Assembly: GCF_001591145.1 (NCBI RefSeq)
Contig: NZ_BCUF01000035.1
Coordinates: 1-63,771, forward strand
Reading direction: 5' to 3'
DNA: 63,771 bases
Source: Vibrio harveyi NBRC 15634 = ATCC 14126 = KCTC 12724
GTDB taxonomy: Bacteria > Pseudomonadota > Gammaproteobacteria > Enterobacterales > Vibrionaceae
The translations under genes were made by a program, and so were the position numbers. Numbering within the stretch: the stretch's first letter is position 1; each line of letters opens with the position of its first letter. This document shows, in pieces, positions 39,928 to 48,392 of the stretch. The notes under the pieces are model-generated. The model saw nothing but the letters and a program-made list of their open reading frames with translations, made no database searches and was not told the DNA's origin.

Positions 39928-40929
39928 CTATTTCACGTGCATGTTCGCTACGTATTCATCTTCTGCCCAATACATACGTTCGGCGACTTTGGCTTCTGGA
40001 TTTAGGCTAACGCCATCTAAGACACGCTCTCTAAAACGCAAGTAGCCGCCTTTATCGATCAGATGTCCCATGTGAAGGTAAATCGGCTTACCGCCCAACA
40101 TCTCTTTTTCAAATTCGAACAGATTGTCGATGACAGGGTGTAGGACGTCTTCCGTTACCCAATTGAGGAACATCTTGCCAACGCGAGGGGTCTTCTTCGA
40201 AGTTCGACCGCCCAGTTTGACCATATAGAATTGTTTTGGATCTCGACGCCAAGCCAGTGTCGGACAAGCAAGCACACATTCGCCGCAGCCAATGCATTTG
40301 CTTTCTTCCTTCACCGCTTTACCGTCTTTGAGTGACAAGCAATCTACTGCGTGGTGCGCACAAGCTTTGACGCAAGCACCACAACCAATACAGCGATGAC
40401 TTTCGAAATTAATTTTGGCGATACCGAAGATGCCGAAATCTGCCATATTGGCTTTGGCACAATCGTTCGGACAGCCTGCCATGACCATTTTTAAATGGTA
40501 TTTACTTGGGTAAACGTGACGCTCCATTCGCTGTGCTAAGCCAGTGGTATCGGTATTGGCTTTCTGGCAGATTCGACTGCCCTGACACGCGACGATATTA
40601 CGCCCACCAATCGACTGATAACCTGCTTGTGTGTCTTCGACATCAATGCCGCACGTATCGACGGTGATGTCTTTGATGAAGGGCTCCAGCGCTTTGTTGA
40701 CCTCTGGAATATCTTCATAGCGAATACCGGGCATCGCCAGTTTTTGTCGCGTGGTGAGGTGAATAACACCATTGCCCCACTTTTCGGCGATCTCTTGCGC
40801 AGCGCCGAGCAGGTAAGCAGGCATAATGCCACCTGGAATGCGTACGCTGATCATGCACTCGCCACGTACTTTCGATAGGCGGTAATCGCCATTGGCGCGC
40901 ATTTTGATGATATCTACGTCCATCGTCAT
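39928..40929 (-). CDS. asrC: Anaerobic sulfite reductase subunit C (siroheme)
   Basis: A 333-residue catalytic subunit that reduces sulfite to sulfide. Siroheme and the coupled [4Fe-4S] cluster are bound through VACQGSRICQKANTDT and MAGCPNDCAKANMADFG. An inserted ferredoxin domain follows (CIGCGACVKACAHHAV and CIGCGECVLACPTLAW). Length agrees with the Salmonella protein (about 337). GGAGGG precedes the ATG at 40929, 12 bases after asrB. Intact itself, but asrA upstream is frameshifted. Confidence 0.95.
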   Translation of the reverse strand: MTMDVDIIKMRANGDYRLSKVRGECMISVRIPGGIMPAYLLGAAQEIAEKWGNGVIHLTTRQKLAMPGIRYEDIPEVNKALEPFIKDITVDTCGIDVEDTQAGYQSIGGRNIVACQGSRICQKANTDTTGLAQRMERHVYPSKYHLKMVMAGCPNDCAKANMADFGIFGIAKINFESHRCIGCGACVKACAHHAVDCLSLKDGKAVKEESKCIGCGECVLACPTLAWRRDPKQFYMVKLGGRTSKKTPRVGKMFLNWVTEDVLHPVIDNLFEFEKEMLGGKPIYLHMGHLIDKGGYLRFRERVLDGVSLNPEAKVAERMYWAEDEYVANMHVK

Positions 40930-40941
40930 TGTGATTCCCTC

Positions 40942-41742
40942 CTAATCGATCATGGTTCTGGCGTGGTCATAACGGAAAACCGGACCATCCAAGCACACGT
41001 ACTTGTCGCCAATTCGGCAGTGGCCGCATTTACCAACTGAGCAAGCCATTCTGCGTTCGTAGTCGACCCAAATCTGGTCCTCTTGAATGCCTCTGGATAA
41101 GAAGTCCTGCACGACGAACTTAATCATGATCGGTGGACCCACTACGATGACGCGGATGTTTTCCTTGTCAGAGAGATCAAGTTTGCTGATGTGTTCGGTA
41201 ACTAAGCCGCTTTCATAGAAGTGTTCGTCGCCACCGTCATCCAAGGTGGTGATGACGTGATTGGAGTAAGACCAATTCAGCAAGTCGTTCTTGTACAACA
41301 CGGCATCTTGGTTTTTGAATCCGAGGATCAAAGACATTTTCTTCACATCACTTGGGTTGTTGTGAAAGTAGTTAATCAGCCCTTTAACCGGAGCAACGCC
41401 AGTGCCGCCCGCGACCACAATGAGGTGTTTATCTTGGTACTCTTCCATCGGGTAGCCATTGCCCATTGCGCCGCGCATCATCACGCGATCACTGGCGTTT
41501 AATTGGAACAGCTCGCTGGTTACCTTGCCGACATTACGTATCAGCAAGTCGACGTAACCTAAGCCGTAATCGGAGACGGAGATAGGTGCTTCGCCCACAA
41601 GGGATAAACCCACTTCGACAAATTGTCCGTAGTGCACCGGAAAGTCGCACGCAACGCGAAAGTTCCATTCCAGTTCGGTGTGCTTTTCGATATGAATAAT
41701 CGGGTAGCTTTGCGGCAGCATTTTGTTTTCACAATCGCACAT
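40942..41742 (-). CDS. asrB: Anaerobic sulfite reductase subunit B (flavin/NADH)
   Basis: A 266-residue ferredoxin-NADP-reductase-type subunit. It has an FAD domain, the NAD(P)H-binding LIVVAGGTGVAPVKGLINYF, and a C-terminal [2Fe-2S] site (RRMACSVGKCGHCRIGDKYV, then C). It carries electrons from NADH to AsrA/AsrC. Its ATG shares a base with the asrA stop (TAATG), so it normally depends on translation of asrA; in this strain the asrA frameshift may reduce its expression. Confidence 0.95.
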   Translation of the reverse strand: MCDCENKMLPQSYPIIHIEKHTELEWNFRVACDFPVHYGQFVEVGLSLVGEAPISVSDYGLGYVDLLIRNVGKVTSELFQLNASDRVMMRGAMGNGYPMEEYQDKHLIVVAGGTGVAPVKGLINYFHNNPSDVKKMSLILGFKNQDAVLYKNDLLNWSYSNHVITTLDDGGDEHFYESGLVTEHISKLDLSDKENIRVIVVGPPIMIKFVVQDFLSRGIQEDQIWVDYERRMACSVGKCGHCRIGDKYVCLDGPVFRYDHARTMID

Positions 41743-42778
41743 TAGAGCGCCTCCTCTACAATCGATGTCATCTTGTTGATGATGTTGCTAAATGAGATGT
41801 AGTGAGGGCATCGGTCGTCGCAGCGCCCGCATCCGACACACATATGGTGTTCGCCTTGGCGAGACTTAAAGTCGTTGACCTTGTGTAAGGCGCGATAACG
41901 TAAGCGCTCTCCAGTTTTATGACGGAAGCTGTGACCGCCTGCCATATCCGAGAAGCCATCAATCATGCAACTGGCGTGTTGGCGGCGACGTTCACCCACT
42001 TTGGCTTCTTGGTTGTAAACCACATCAAACACGTTGAAGCAGGCGCAAGTCGGGCATGAGGAAGTGCAGCGACCGCAACCAATGCAGCGTGAATCGTATT
42101 CTGACCAGACTGGATGACCGAGTAACACTTCGCGTACTTTAGCCGGATCATCGCAAACCGAATCTGGCGTACGCACTTTGACAGGATTGGACTTGACGAA
42201 GCTGACGCTGTGCTCAACGTCTTTGCCTTGTGAAAAGTAGGGCGCTAGCTCTGGATCTTTAATAGTGACAATTGCGCCATGCTCACTAAATTGAACTGAA
42301 GCTGCAAAGTTGTCCGTTTTATTGGTGCCCATGGAGACACAAAAGCAGTTTTCGAAACTTTCGCTGCATTCAATCAGTACGAGTTTGAGTTTCTGGCGCA
42401 GACGTTTGTAATAGAAGTCTTCGTGACCGCCGTTTTCTAAAAACATGTAATCAAGGCTTTTGAGCGCATTGATGTCACAAGCTCTGAGAAACAGAAACAC
42501 AGGACGCGCATCGACGCTGGATTCTCGCAACTCGTCGGCGTTAAACCAAAACAGGGTTTCGGTAATTGGGAAGACGATTTCTTTGGGTGAGAAATGGCTT
42601 TTCTCTTTCCACTCCAGTTGATCGTATGATCGTAACGTTCGAGTTCTTGGTAATCCAAATTTGGGGTATGGGCAAAACGACCTGCGTATTCTTCATAGAC
42701 GGGCGCCATCACCTTATAGCTCTGACGTAACGCCTCGATCGCCGAACCCATTTGCTGAGTAGTTAAAAACTTAGGCAT
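41742..42778 (-). pseudogene. asrA: Anaerobic sulfite reductase subunit A, frameshifted
   Basis: The gene is split in two frames. The first part runs from ATG 42778 through LDYQELERYD, then shifts. The second part continues in another frame from QLEWKEKSHFSPKEIVFPIT to the TAA at 41742-41744. At 42619-42634 the 8-mer TGATCGTA (plus strand) occurs twice in a row. Removing one copy restores one frame of about 342 residues, the expected AsrA length. The C-terminal part retains two ferredoxin clusters (CIGCGRCTSSCPTCACF and CVGCGRCDDRCPHYIS). As read here, translation stops after 113 residues and the electron-transfer subunit is lost. Confidence 0.88.
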
Positions 42779-42803
42779 TGTTCTATCTCGTTATTTTCAA
42801 AAA

Positions 42804-43595
42804 CTAATGAATCGTGCGTTCTAAACAGGGCTCGGCGGTGGACTCAAACCACTCCAGTGACTGTGAAAGGGAAACCACGTCTCCCACCACTATGATTGCT
42901 GGCAGTGGTGGTTTTTGCGCTTTGCAGGTTTCATACAGTCCAGCTAAGGTAGTGACGATCTTGTTTTGATTTTCTCGTGTCCCATTGCTGACGATAGCGC
43001 AAGGTGTATCTGGCGTGAGACCGTGAGCAATCAGGTTGTCTGCGATCGCTTCTGCTTTGTGTAGCCCCATGTAGAAAATTAGGGTGTGGTCGATGGCGGC
43101 AAGTGCGCTCCAATTTGGTTCGCTAGCATCATTACAGTTTCGACCCGTTACCAAGGTGACACCCCTCGAAACTTGTCTATGAGTGACCGGTATCCCCGCA
43201 TAAGCACAGCACCCGAGCGCTGCAGTTACACCCGGCACAACTTCATAGTTGATACCTTGTTGAGCTAAATAGGTCGCTTCCTCACCGCCTCGACCAAATA
43301 CAAACGGGTCGCCCGCTTTTAAGCGACATACCGTCAGACCTGTGATTGCGTAGCCCTTCATCATTTGGTTGATTTCTGCCTGAGTTTGCGAACACTTACC
43401 GTAGTGTTTGCCTACGCAGATTTTTAGGGTTTTTCGTGGAATTACATCCAAGACTTCTTCCGAAACCAGATGGTCATAAAGCACAACATCAACGCGATTG
43501 AGCAGACGAAATGCTTTAATGGTGAGCAGTGATGCATCGCCTGTGCCCGCCCCAACCAAATAAACCTGACCATAAGATGGATTGGATGCCTTCAT
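42804..43595 (-). CDS. cobA: Uroporphyrinogen-III C-methyltransferase
   Basis: A 263-residue SUMT that methylates uroporphyrinogen III twice to give precorrin-2, the siroheme precursor needed by AsrC. Family motifs: VYLVGAGTGDASLLTIKAFR near the start, LLYDHLVS-type VVLYDHLVSEEVLD, RLKAGDPFVFGRGGEEATYL (about 90), PGVTAALGCCAYAGIPVTHR, and TLIFYMGLHKAEAIADNLIA. The ATG at 43595 shares one base with the stop of the preceding 51-residue gene. It lacks the CysG dehydrogenase/ferrochelatase part, so the last steps of siroheme synthesis must come from elsewhere. Confidence 0.95.
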   Translation of the reverse strand: MKASNPSYGQVYLVGAGTGDASLLTIKAFRLLNRVDVVLYDHLVSEEVLDVIPRKTLKICVGKHYGKCSQTQAEINQMMKGYAITGLTVCRLKAGDPFVFGRGGEEATYLAQQGINYEVVPGVTAALGCCAYAGIPVTHRQVSRGVTLVTGRNCNDASEPNWSALAAIDHTLIFYMGLHKAEAIADNLIAHGLTPDTPCAIVSNGTRENQNKIVTTLAGLYETCKAQKPPLPAIIVVGDVVSLSQSLEWFESTAEPCLERTIH

Positions 43596-43750
43596 TAAAA
43601 AATACCCCAAATCAATACAACGAATAGGATGGCGGCAATGAGCCAATAAAACACTTGATGAACGTTGTCGCTAATCCAACCTAGCTCCTCTAACATCTCG
43701 TTAGTCAGGTCTAAATTTATTTGCTCTATGTAATCGTCCAGTTCTTTCAT
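43595..43750 (-). CDS. 51-residue single-span membrane protein, translationally coupled to cobA
   Basis: A short gene beginning at ATG 43750 and ending in TAA overlapping the cobA ATG (TAATG). The product has an acidic N-terminal half (MKELDDYIEQINLDLTNEML then EELGWISDNVHQ) and one C-terminal membrane helix (VFYWLIAAILFVVLIWGIF). The ribosome site is weak. The overlap, single helix and operon position argue it is real. It is the first gene of the cobA-asrABC-methyltransferase operon; a role in membrane attachment or regulation is only a guess. An imperfect FNR-like site (TTAAGTTAAATCAA, 43806-43819) lies upstream. Confidence 0.65.
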   Translation of the reverse strand: MKELDDYIEQINLDLTNEMLEELGWISDNVHQVFYWLIAAILFVVLIWGIF

Positions 43751-43950
43751 TTTCAATTGGCTTCATGCAATCCCCTGATGCATTTAAGGTTATTGGTGAG
43801 AGCCGTTAAGTTAAATCAAAGAAAAATAAACACCTGTTCAGAACTGATTAACGAGAGGGTGTTTGGGGGCAGAACTTGAGTCGGTTAAAAGACGGGAAAG
43901 AGAAAAGGGGAGTGTCAGTTTTTTTGATTTAACTGACTGTAATGAAAATA

Positions 43951-43980
43951 AAAAAGCCAGAGCGATGTTTGCTCTGGCTT
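43951..43980 (-). terminator. Terminator of the diguanylate cyclase gene
   Basis: Minus-strand AAGCCAGAGC-loop-GCTCTGGCTT followed by TTTTATTTT. Confidence 0.85.
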
Positions 43981-44004
43981 TGCCGTTTTTGGAAAAGAAA
44001 AGCG

Positions 44005-45789
44005 TTATGCTGCTTTTAGGTGGCAGACGCGATTCTTGCCCAATCTTTTTGCTTGATAAAGTGCTTTGTCAGCTTGCTCCACCACGTGATGGTAACTGGT
44101 TTCTAATGGTGTAAATCCAACACTTGCCGTAAATCGCACATCGCCACAACCCAAAGTGAGATGGCTTCTTTGCAGCACCGTTAGGAAGTTATCCAGTTGG
44201 TGTTTGGCATCGAATTCGTCATTGGCTTGGAACACGATTGCAAACTCTTCACCACCATAGCGCGCTAAACAAATCCCTTTTGGTTTAGGGAAACAGTCGC
44301 GCATCACTTCAGCTGTTTTTTGGATGACCAAATCGCCCACTGGATGACCGAATTTATCGTTGATGTATTTGAAGTTATCAATATCGACCATCGCGATAAA
44401 ACGGTTCTCTGAATGAAGCTCTCTCGACACTTTTGCAGCTAAACACGCTTTATTTTCGAGTTGCGTCATTGGATCTTGATGGCGTAAACGGTCATGCAAT
44501 TTGAGGTTTGCCAACGCCACTTGGGCGTAGTTCTGAATCAAACTGAGCACGCATTTGTAGGTTGGGAATCGGCAACTGACGTAAGTCACCCCAAGCAGTT
44601 CTCGTCCATCAAACAACGGAATGCAGTAGTGGTTACTGTTGATCTTGAGCTTTTTCGTCAACTCGTCGCCGTACTTCTTGTTGCGGTAAGTCAACGCACT
44701 ATGAGAAAAACGCGCCGCGAGTTCGGCATCGTTTAAGACGAGCTTTTTGTTACCGTGATAATCGAGGGTGTAAAAGCTGTAATTCAAGCTGTCGTATAAA
44801 CAGAACTGTATGCCTCGGTGATAGCAGAAACGATCCAAAACATGCTTGAGTTGGGTTTTGAACTCATCAACGCTCTCAGTGCCATTTAGGCGTGCGAGTG
44901 ACAAATGCAGTTGGTAAGTGAGGTAATTGATACCAATCGCTAGAGCTAATAAAGAAGCAATGACACCTGCAGTAAGAGTAAATGGATAACTGTTGTTGAG
45001 GATGTCGGCGCGGTCTGTGCCCGCCACAAACACCCAGTTTAATCCGTTGTCTGCGTCGAAGACCGAAATCTTAAAGTTATCTTGGTAATAGTATTCATGT
45101 TTACCAAACAACAATCCTGCGGCTACTTTCTCGCTAATGCCACCGTGATAACTGACAGAGTTATCGCCAATTCGGCTTGGATCAGGATGGAACACCAAGC
45201 GTTCGGTGTCTCTGTCTACGACAAACACATAGCCTTTGTTCAAAGTTTTAAGACCGCGTAGCTGCTGAGTCGTATGGAGGAGATCGAACTCTAACCAAAG
45301 TTGGTGTTTGAGGTCTGGGTTGTCATGTTTGATGGCAAATACCCAGCGTTGTTGCGGGTTTTGGTATAGCGAAGAGATGGAAAATTTATCACTGACGGTA
45401 TTCAGCTTATGCCATAAGATCTTGCTGATATCCGCTTGTTTTACCTGACCAGAAAGACCATAGGCAATGTTACTATCTGTCGTGGTGTAGAGAATGTTGG
45501 AGTACTGTGGTGAGTAATCGATGATGCCTTGGCTTAGCTCATGAAAGTCAGGATCATTAAGGTCTTGCTTGCTCGTCTTTAGTGCGGTTTCTAGTAGATA
45601 GAATTTGCTGAAAGCCGCTTCGATTTGGGAGTGGATCAGCCGCTCGGCGGTGATGATATTGGTTTGAGATTGCCGATAAACCATCGACTCAGAATCAACT
45701 AACTGAGCATAAGCCAGATAGACCATAAATCCTGCAAGAAGTAGCAGGTAAGGCCGCAGAATACGGATTAAGAATTTAGGTAAAGCCAT
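44005..45789 (-). CDS. Membrane diguanylate cyclase with periplasmic Cache sensor
   Basis: A 594-residue GGDEF protein. A membrane helix near residue 15-30 and a second near 265-290 (TLTAGVIASLLALAIGINYL) enclose a periplasmic Cache-like domain. A cytoplasmic GAF-like segment (about 310-425) precedes the GGDEF domain (about 430-590). The active site reads RYGGEEF, a catalytically competent variant, with DIDNFKYINDKFGHPVGD for metal binding. I see no RxxD inhibitory site at the usual distance. It should make cyclic di-GMP in response to an extracytoplasmic cue. Single gene. Confidence 0.93.
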   Translation of the reverse strand: MALPKFLIRILRPYLLLLAGFMVYLAYAQLVDSESMVYRQSQTNIITAERLIHSQIEAAFSKFYLLETALKTSKQDLNDPDFHELSQGIIDYSPQYSNILYTTTDSNIAYGLSGQVKQADISKILWHKLNTVSDKFSISSLYQNPQQRWVFAIKHDNPDLKHQLWLEFDLLHTTQQLRGLKTLNKGYVFVVDRDTERLVFHPDPSRIGDNSVSYHGGISEKVAAGLLFGKHEYYYQDNFKISVFDADNGLNWVFVAGTDRADILNNSYPFTLTAGVIASLLALAIGINYLTYQLHLSLARLNGTESVDEFKTQLKHVLDRFCYHRGIQFCLYDSLNYSFYTLDYHGNKKLVLNDAELAARFSHSALTYRNKKYGDELTKKLKINSNHYCIPLFDGRELLGVTYVSCRFPTYKCVLSLIQNYAQVALANLKLHDRLRHQDPMTQLENKACLAAKVSRELHSENRFIAMVDIDNFKYINDKFGHPVGDLVIQKTAEVMRDCFPKPKGICLARYGGEEFAIVFQANDEFDAKHQLDNFLTVLQRSHLTLGCGDVRFTASVGFTPLETSYHHVVEQADKALYQAKRLGKNRVCHLKAA

Positions 45790-45919
45790 GGTGCCAAATT
45801 ACGTTGTAGATATTATAAATGTGATTTGGCTAACGATATTAGATTAGTTTCATTATTGCATCAATGCGTATGGTGTGTTCTTTGACCTGATTGATGGATA
45901 TCTGCTCGAAACGTCCATA

Positions 45920-45947
45920 AAACAAACCCAGCATGCAGCTGGGTTTG
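45920..45947 (-). terminator. Terminator of glgX
   Basis: ACAAACCCAGC-loop-GCTGGGTTTGT followed on the minus strand by TTTATGG. Confidence 0.75.
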
Positions 45948-45978
45948 TAAGAACTTGTAGTAATGAACGGCGAATCCG

Positions 45979-47946
45979 TTAGGCTTCTTGCTTTGGGTTA
46001 TAGTGCAAAATTGCCATCGAAGTTGGAGACAACAAGACTTCTCCTTCCGCATGTCCTGGGTTTAGGTTACGTACGTTGGTATCACATACTGTAACCCATT
46101 CTTGACCACGCTCACTTGGCAGCTTGAAGCGCGCTGGTGCATTGGTTTGGTTGATCAAGTAAACCAACTCTTGCCCTTCTTTACCAATGCCTAAATGCAG
46201 CGCTACTGAGCTTAAACGGTTCCAATCGTCATGTTCCATCAAGCTGCCATCAATACGACGCCAGAAGATGCGGTTGTTATTACGATTTTCACCACTAAAA
46301 GCGCGAATGAATGGCACCATGTATTGATTACGGTTTGCCACCATTTGTGAAATCCATGCTTTGAAATCTTGCTTGCGCTCAGATGTCGCCCAGTTCAACC
46401 AGCTAGTTTCGTTATCCTGACAGTAGGCGTTGTTGTTGCCACCTTGCGTATGGGATAGCACATCTGCAGTCAGGATATGAGGAATACCGAACGCGAACAG
46501 CAAGCTAGCAATCAGGTTGCGTTTTTGCTTTTCGCGTGTGGCGATGATCATTAGGTTTTCGGTTTCACCTTCAGCGCCATAGTTTTCCGAGCGGTTATCA
46601 CCATGACCGTCACGGTTCTCTTCGCCGTTGGCTTCGTTATGTTTTTGCTTGTAAGACACGAGATCTTGCAAGGTAAAACCGTCGTGATATGTGATGTAGT
46701 TGACTGTGAGTTTGTAAGGCCAGTTCGCTGCGCTGTAGATATCACGAGAGCCCATCAAGCGCGTCGCAAACTCTTTTAGGTAACCTTGATCGCCGCGCCA
46801 GAAGCTGCGGGAGATGTCTCGTAGTTTGTCGTTACACTCGTTCCAACCAAATGGGAAGTTACCCACTTGGTAGCCATTAGGACCGATGTCCCAAGGTTCT
46901 GCAATAAGCTTTGTCTCGCGAAGAACTGGGTCTTGCGCGACCGCTTTAAAGAATGCCGCTTCAGGGTTGTAATCGTCCCCTTGGCGACCGAGTGTTGCAG
47001 CCAAGTCAAAACGGAAACCATCAACTTTAAATTCGCTCACCCAGTAACGCAGCGTATCCATAACGAGGTTAAGTGCTGGCTGATAAGTCAGGTCCACCGT
47101 GTTGCCACAACCAGTGAAGTTCGCATAGTGAGGACCATGCTTGATGTAACAGCGAGGATCGAGTGCTTTTAGGTTGAAGATAGTCGGACCTTCACCGCCT
47201 TCCGCCGTGTGGTTGTACACGACATCAAGAATCACTTCGATGCCGTGCTTGTGCAGCTCTCGAATGGTAGTTTTGAGTTCTGTGACGGCATCTTTTTCGG
47301 CATAACGAGGATCTGGCACCATGAAAAGGTAAGGGTTGTAACCCCAATAGTTCACCTTATCCATCTTAAGCAAATGCGGCTCGTGCATACACGCAGCAAC
47401 AGGTAGCAATTGCAACGTATTGATGTTTTGTTGTTTGTAAAACGCCAACATCTCAGGTGACGATAAACCTAGGTAACGTCCTCTGTCATCACTTGGGACC
47501 TCTGGGTGTTGTTGAGTTAACCCTTTTACGTGGGTTTCAAATAACACCATCTCTTCTCTTGGTATGCGAGGGTGATCGGTGTCTTGCCAATCGAAGTGAT
47601 CCTCGATAACGACACATTTAGGCATATCAAAGCTTTTTGCAGGAGAGAAAGGAGGTTGGTAGTGGAGGGCTTTATCAATCGACTTTGCGTAAGGATCAGA
47701 AATCAGCAAAGGTTGGTCTTGATGCGTCACCACATAGCCATACTTCTGCCCAGATTTAATGTCTGGAATAAAAGTATGACGAATACCTGCATATTCATTT
47801 GGTAAGTCGTGCAGTGCATAGCTGCCGTCTTCTGCAAAGAGCGCAAGTTGAATGTCTTTACTGCTTGGCGCATGAATAGCGAAGTTACAACCTTCTTTAT
47901 TTAGGGTTGCACCAAGTGGGTAGGGGCGAGAGTGAAGTCGTGTCAT
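45979..47946 (-). CDS. glgX: Glycogen debranching enzyme, GlgX type
   Basis: A 655-residue GH13 isoamylase-type enzyme, close to E. coli GlgX (657), that hydrolyses alpha-1,6 branches of limit dextrins. An N-terminal CBM48-like domain (PYPLGATLNKEGCNFAIHAP) precedes the barrel. Catalytic regions are VILDVVYNHTAEGG (region I), VDGFRFDLAATLG (nucleophile Asp), KLIAEPWDIG (acid Glu) and NYITYHDGFTLQDL (third Asp). It faces lamB across a promoter region with MalT-like boxes, so it is probably part of the maltodextrin regulon here. Confidence 0.95.
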   Translation of the reverse strand: MTRLHSRPYPLGATLNKEGCNFAIHAPSSKDIQLALFAEDGSYALHDLPNEYAGIRHTFIPDIKSGQKYGYVVTHQDQPLLISDPYAKSIDKALHYQPPFSPAKSFDMPKCVVIEDHFDWQDTDHPRIPREEMVLFETHVKGLTQQHPEVPSDDRGRYLGLSSPEMLAFYKQQNINTLQLLPVAACMHEPHLLKMDKVNYWGYNPYLFMVPDPRYAEKDAVTELKTTIRELHKHGIEVILDVVYNHTAEGGEGPTIFNLKALDPRCYIKHGPHYANFTGCGNTVDLTYQPALNLVMDTLRYWVSEFKVDGFRFDLAATLGRQGDDYNPEAAFFKAVAQDPVLRETKLIAEPWDIGPNGYQVGNFPFGWNECNDKLRDISRSFWRGDQGYLKEFATRLMGSRDIYSAANWPYKLTVNYITYHDGFTLQDLVSYKQKHNEANGEENRDGHGDNRSENYGAEGETENLMIIATREKQKRNLIASLLFAFGIPHILTADVLSHTQGGNNNAYCQDNETSWLNWATSERKQDFKAWISQMVANRNQYMVPFIRAFSGENRNNNRIFWRRIDGSLMEHDDWNRLSSVALHLGIGKEGQELVYLINQTNAPARFKLPSERGQEWVTVCDTNVRNLNPGHAEGEVLLSPTSMAILHYNPKQEA

Positions 47947-48136
47947 CAGAGATACTTTTTTTAATATTTATTGCTACCTTTAAGAAACTATAAGTAAAAA
48001 ACTTTGTCTTACTTAGGTCAACCACCTTAGAACGAAAATTATCACTGTAATTAAATTACTTTCTACGTCCTATTTTTGACGAAAATATGAAATGGCTATC
48101 ACTTTGTAGCCACTATAAACCGAAGAAACTTACTAA

Positions 48137-48230
48137 TTCCTCCCTAGATTGGTGATCTGACTCGAAAAAACACCATTCGGTAATTTTTCTCATCCTTTCT
48201 CATCCCCCCTAAATTAGTTTGGGGTGGAGG
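48137..48230. promoter_or_regulatory. MalT-like boxes between glgX and lamB
   Basis: GGGGTGGAGG at 48221-48230 (plus strand) and GGGGATGAGA at 48198-48207 (minus strand) each match the MalT box GGGGA(T/G)GAGG at 9 of 10 positions. A partial GGATGAGA lies 10 bp further along (48188-48195) and AGGGAGGAAT near 48137. The array suggests MalT activation of one or both divergent genes. Confidence 0.55.
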
Positions 48231-48392
48231 ACGTCATCCTTGTACGCCTTGGGTAATCTTAAGACTGTTGAAACAAACGGGGACTTGTTCCCATCTTACC
48301 TCTCTTTCTTTAGGTGCATTTTTACTGCCTATATTCACCTAAAAGAGTGAGCAGGGAAGACAGAATTATAAATACCCTTAATGGAGTTAAGA

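Noticed and set aside
42437..42778. 113-residue protein as a separate gene
   Set aside because: Its first 50 residues are the AsrA N terminus; the rest is out-of-frame translation after the 8-bp duplication.
43863..44114. 83-residue plus-strand frame before the cyclase
   Set aside because: It crosses the terminator hairpin and the antisense of the diguanylate cyclase end; no ribosome site or family resemblance.
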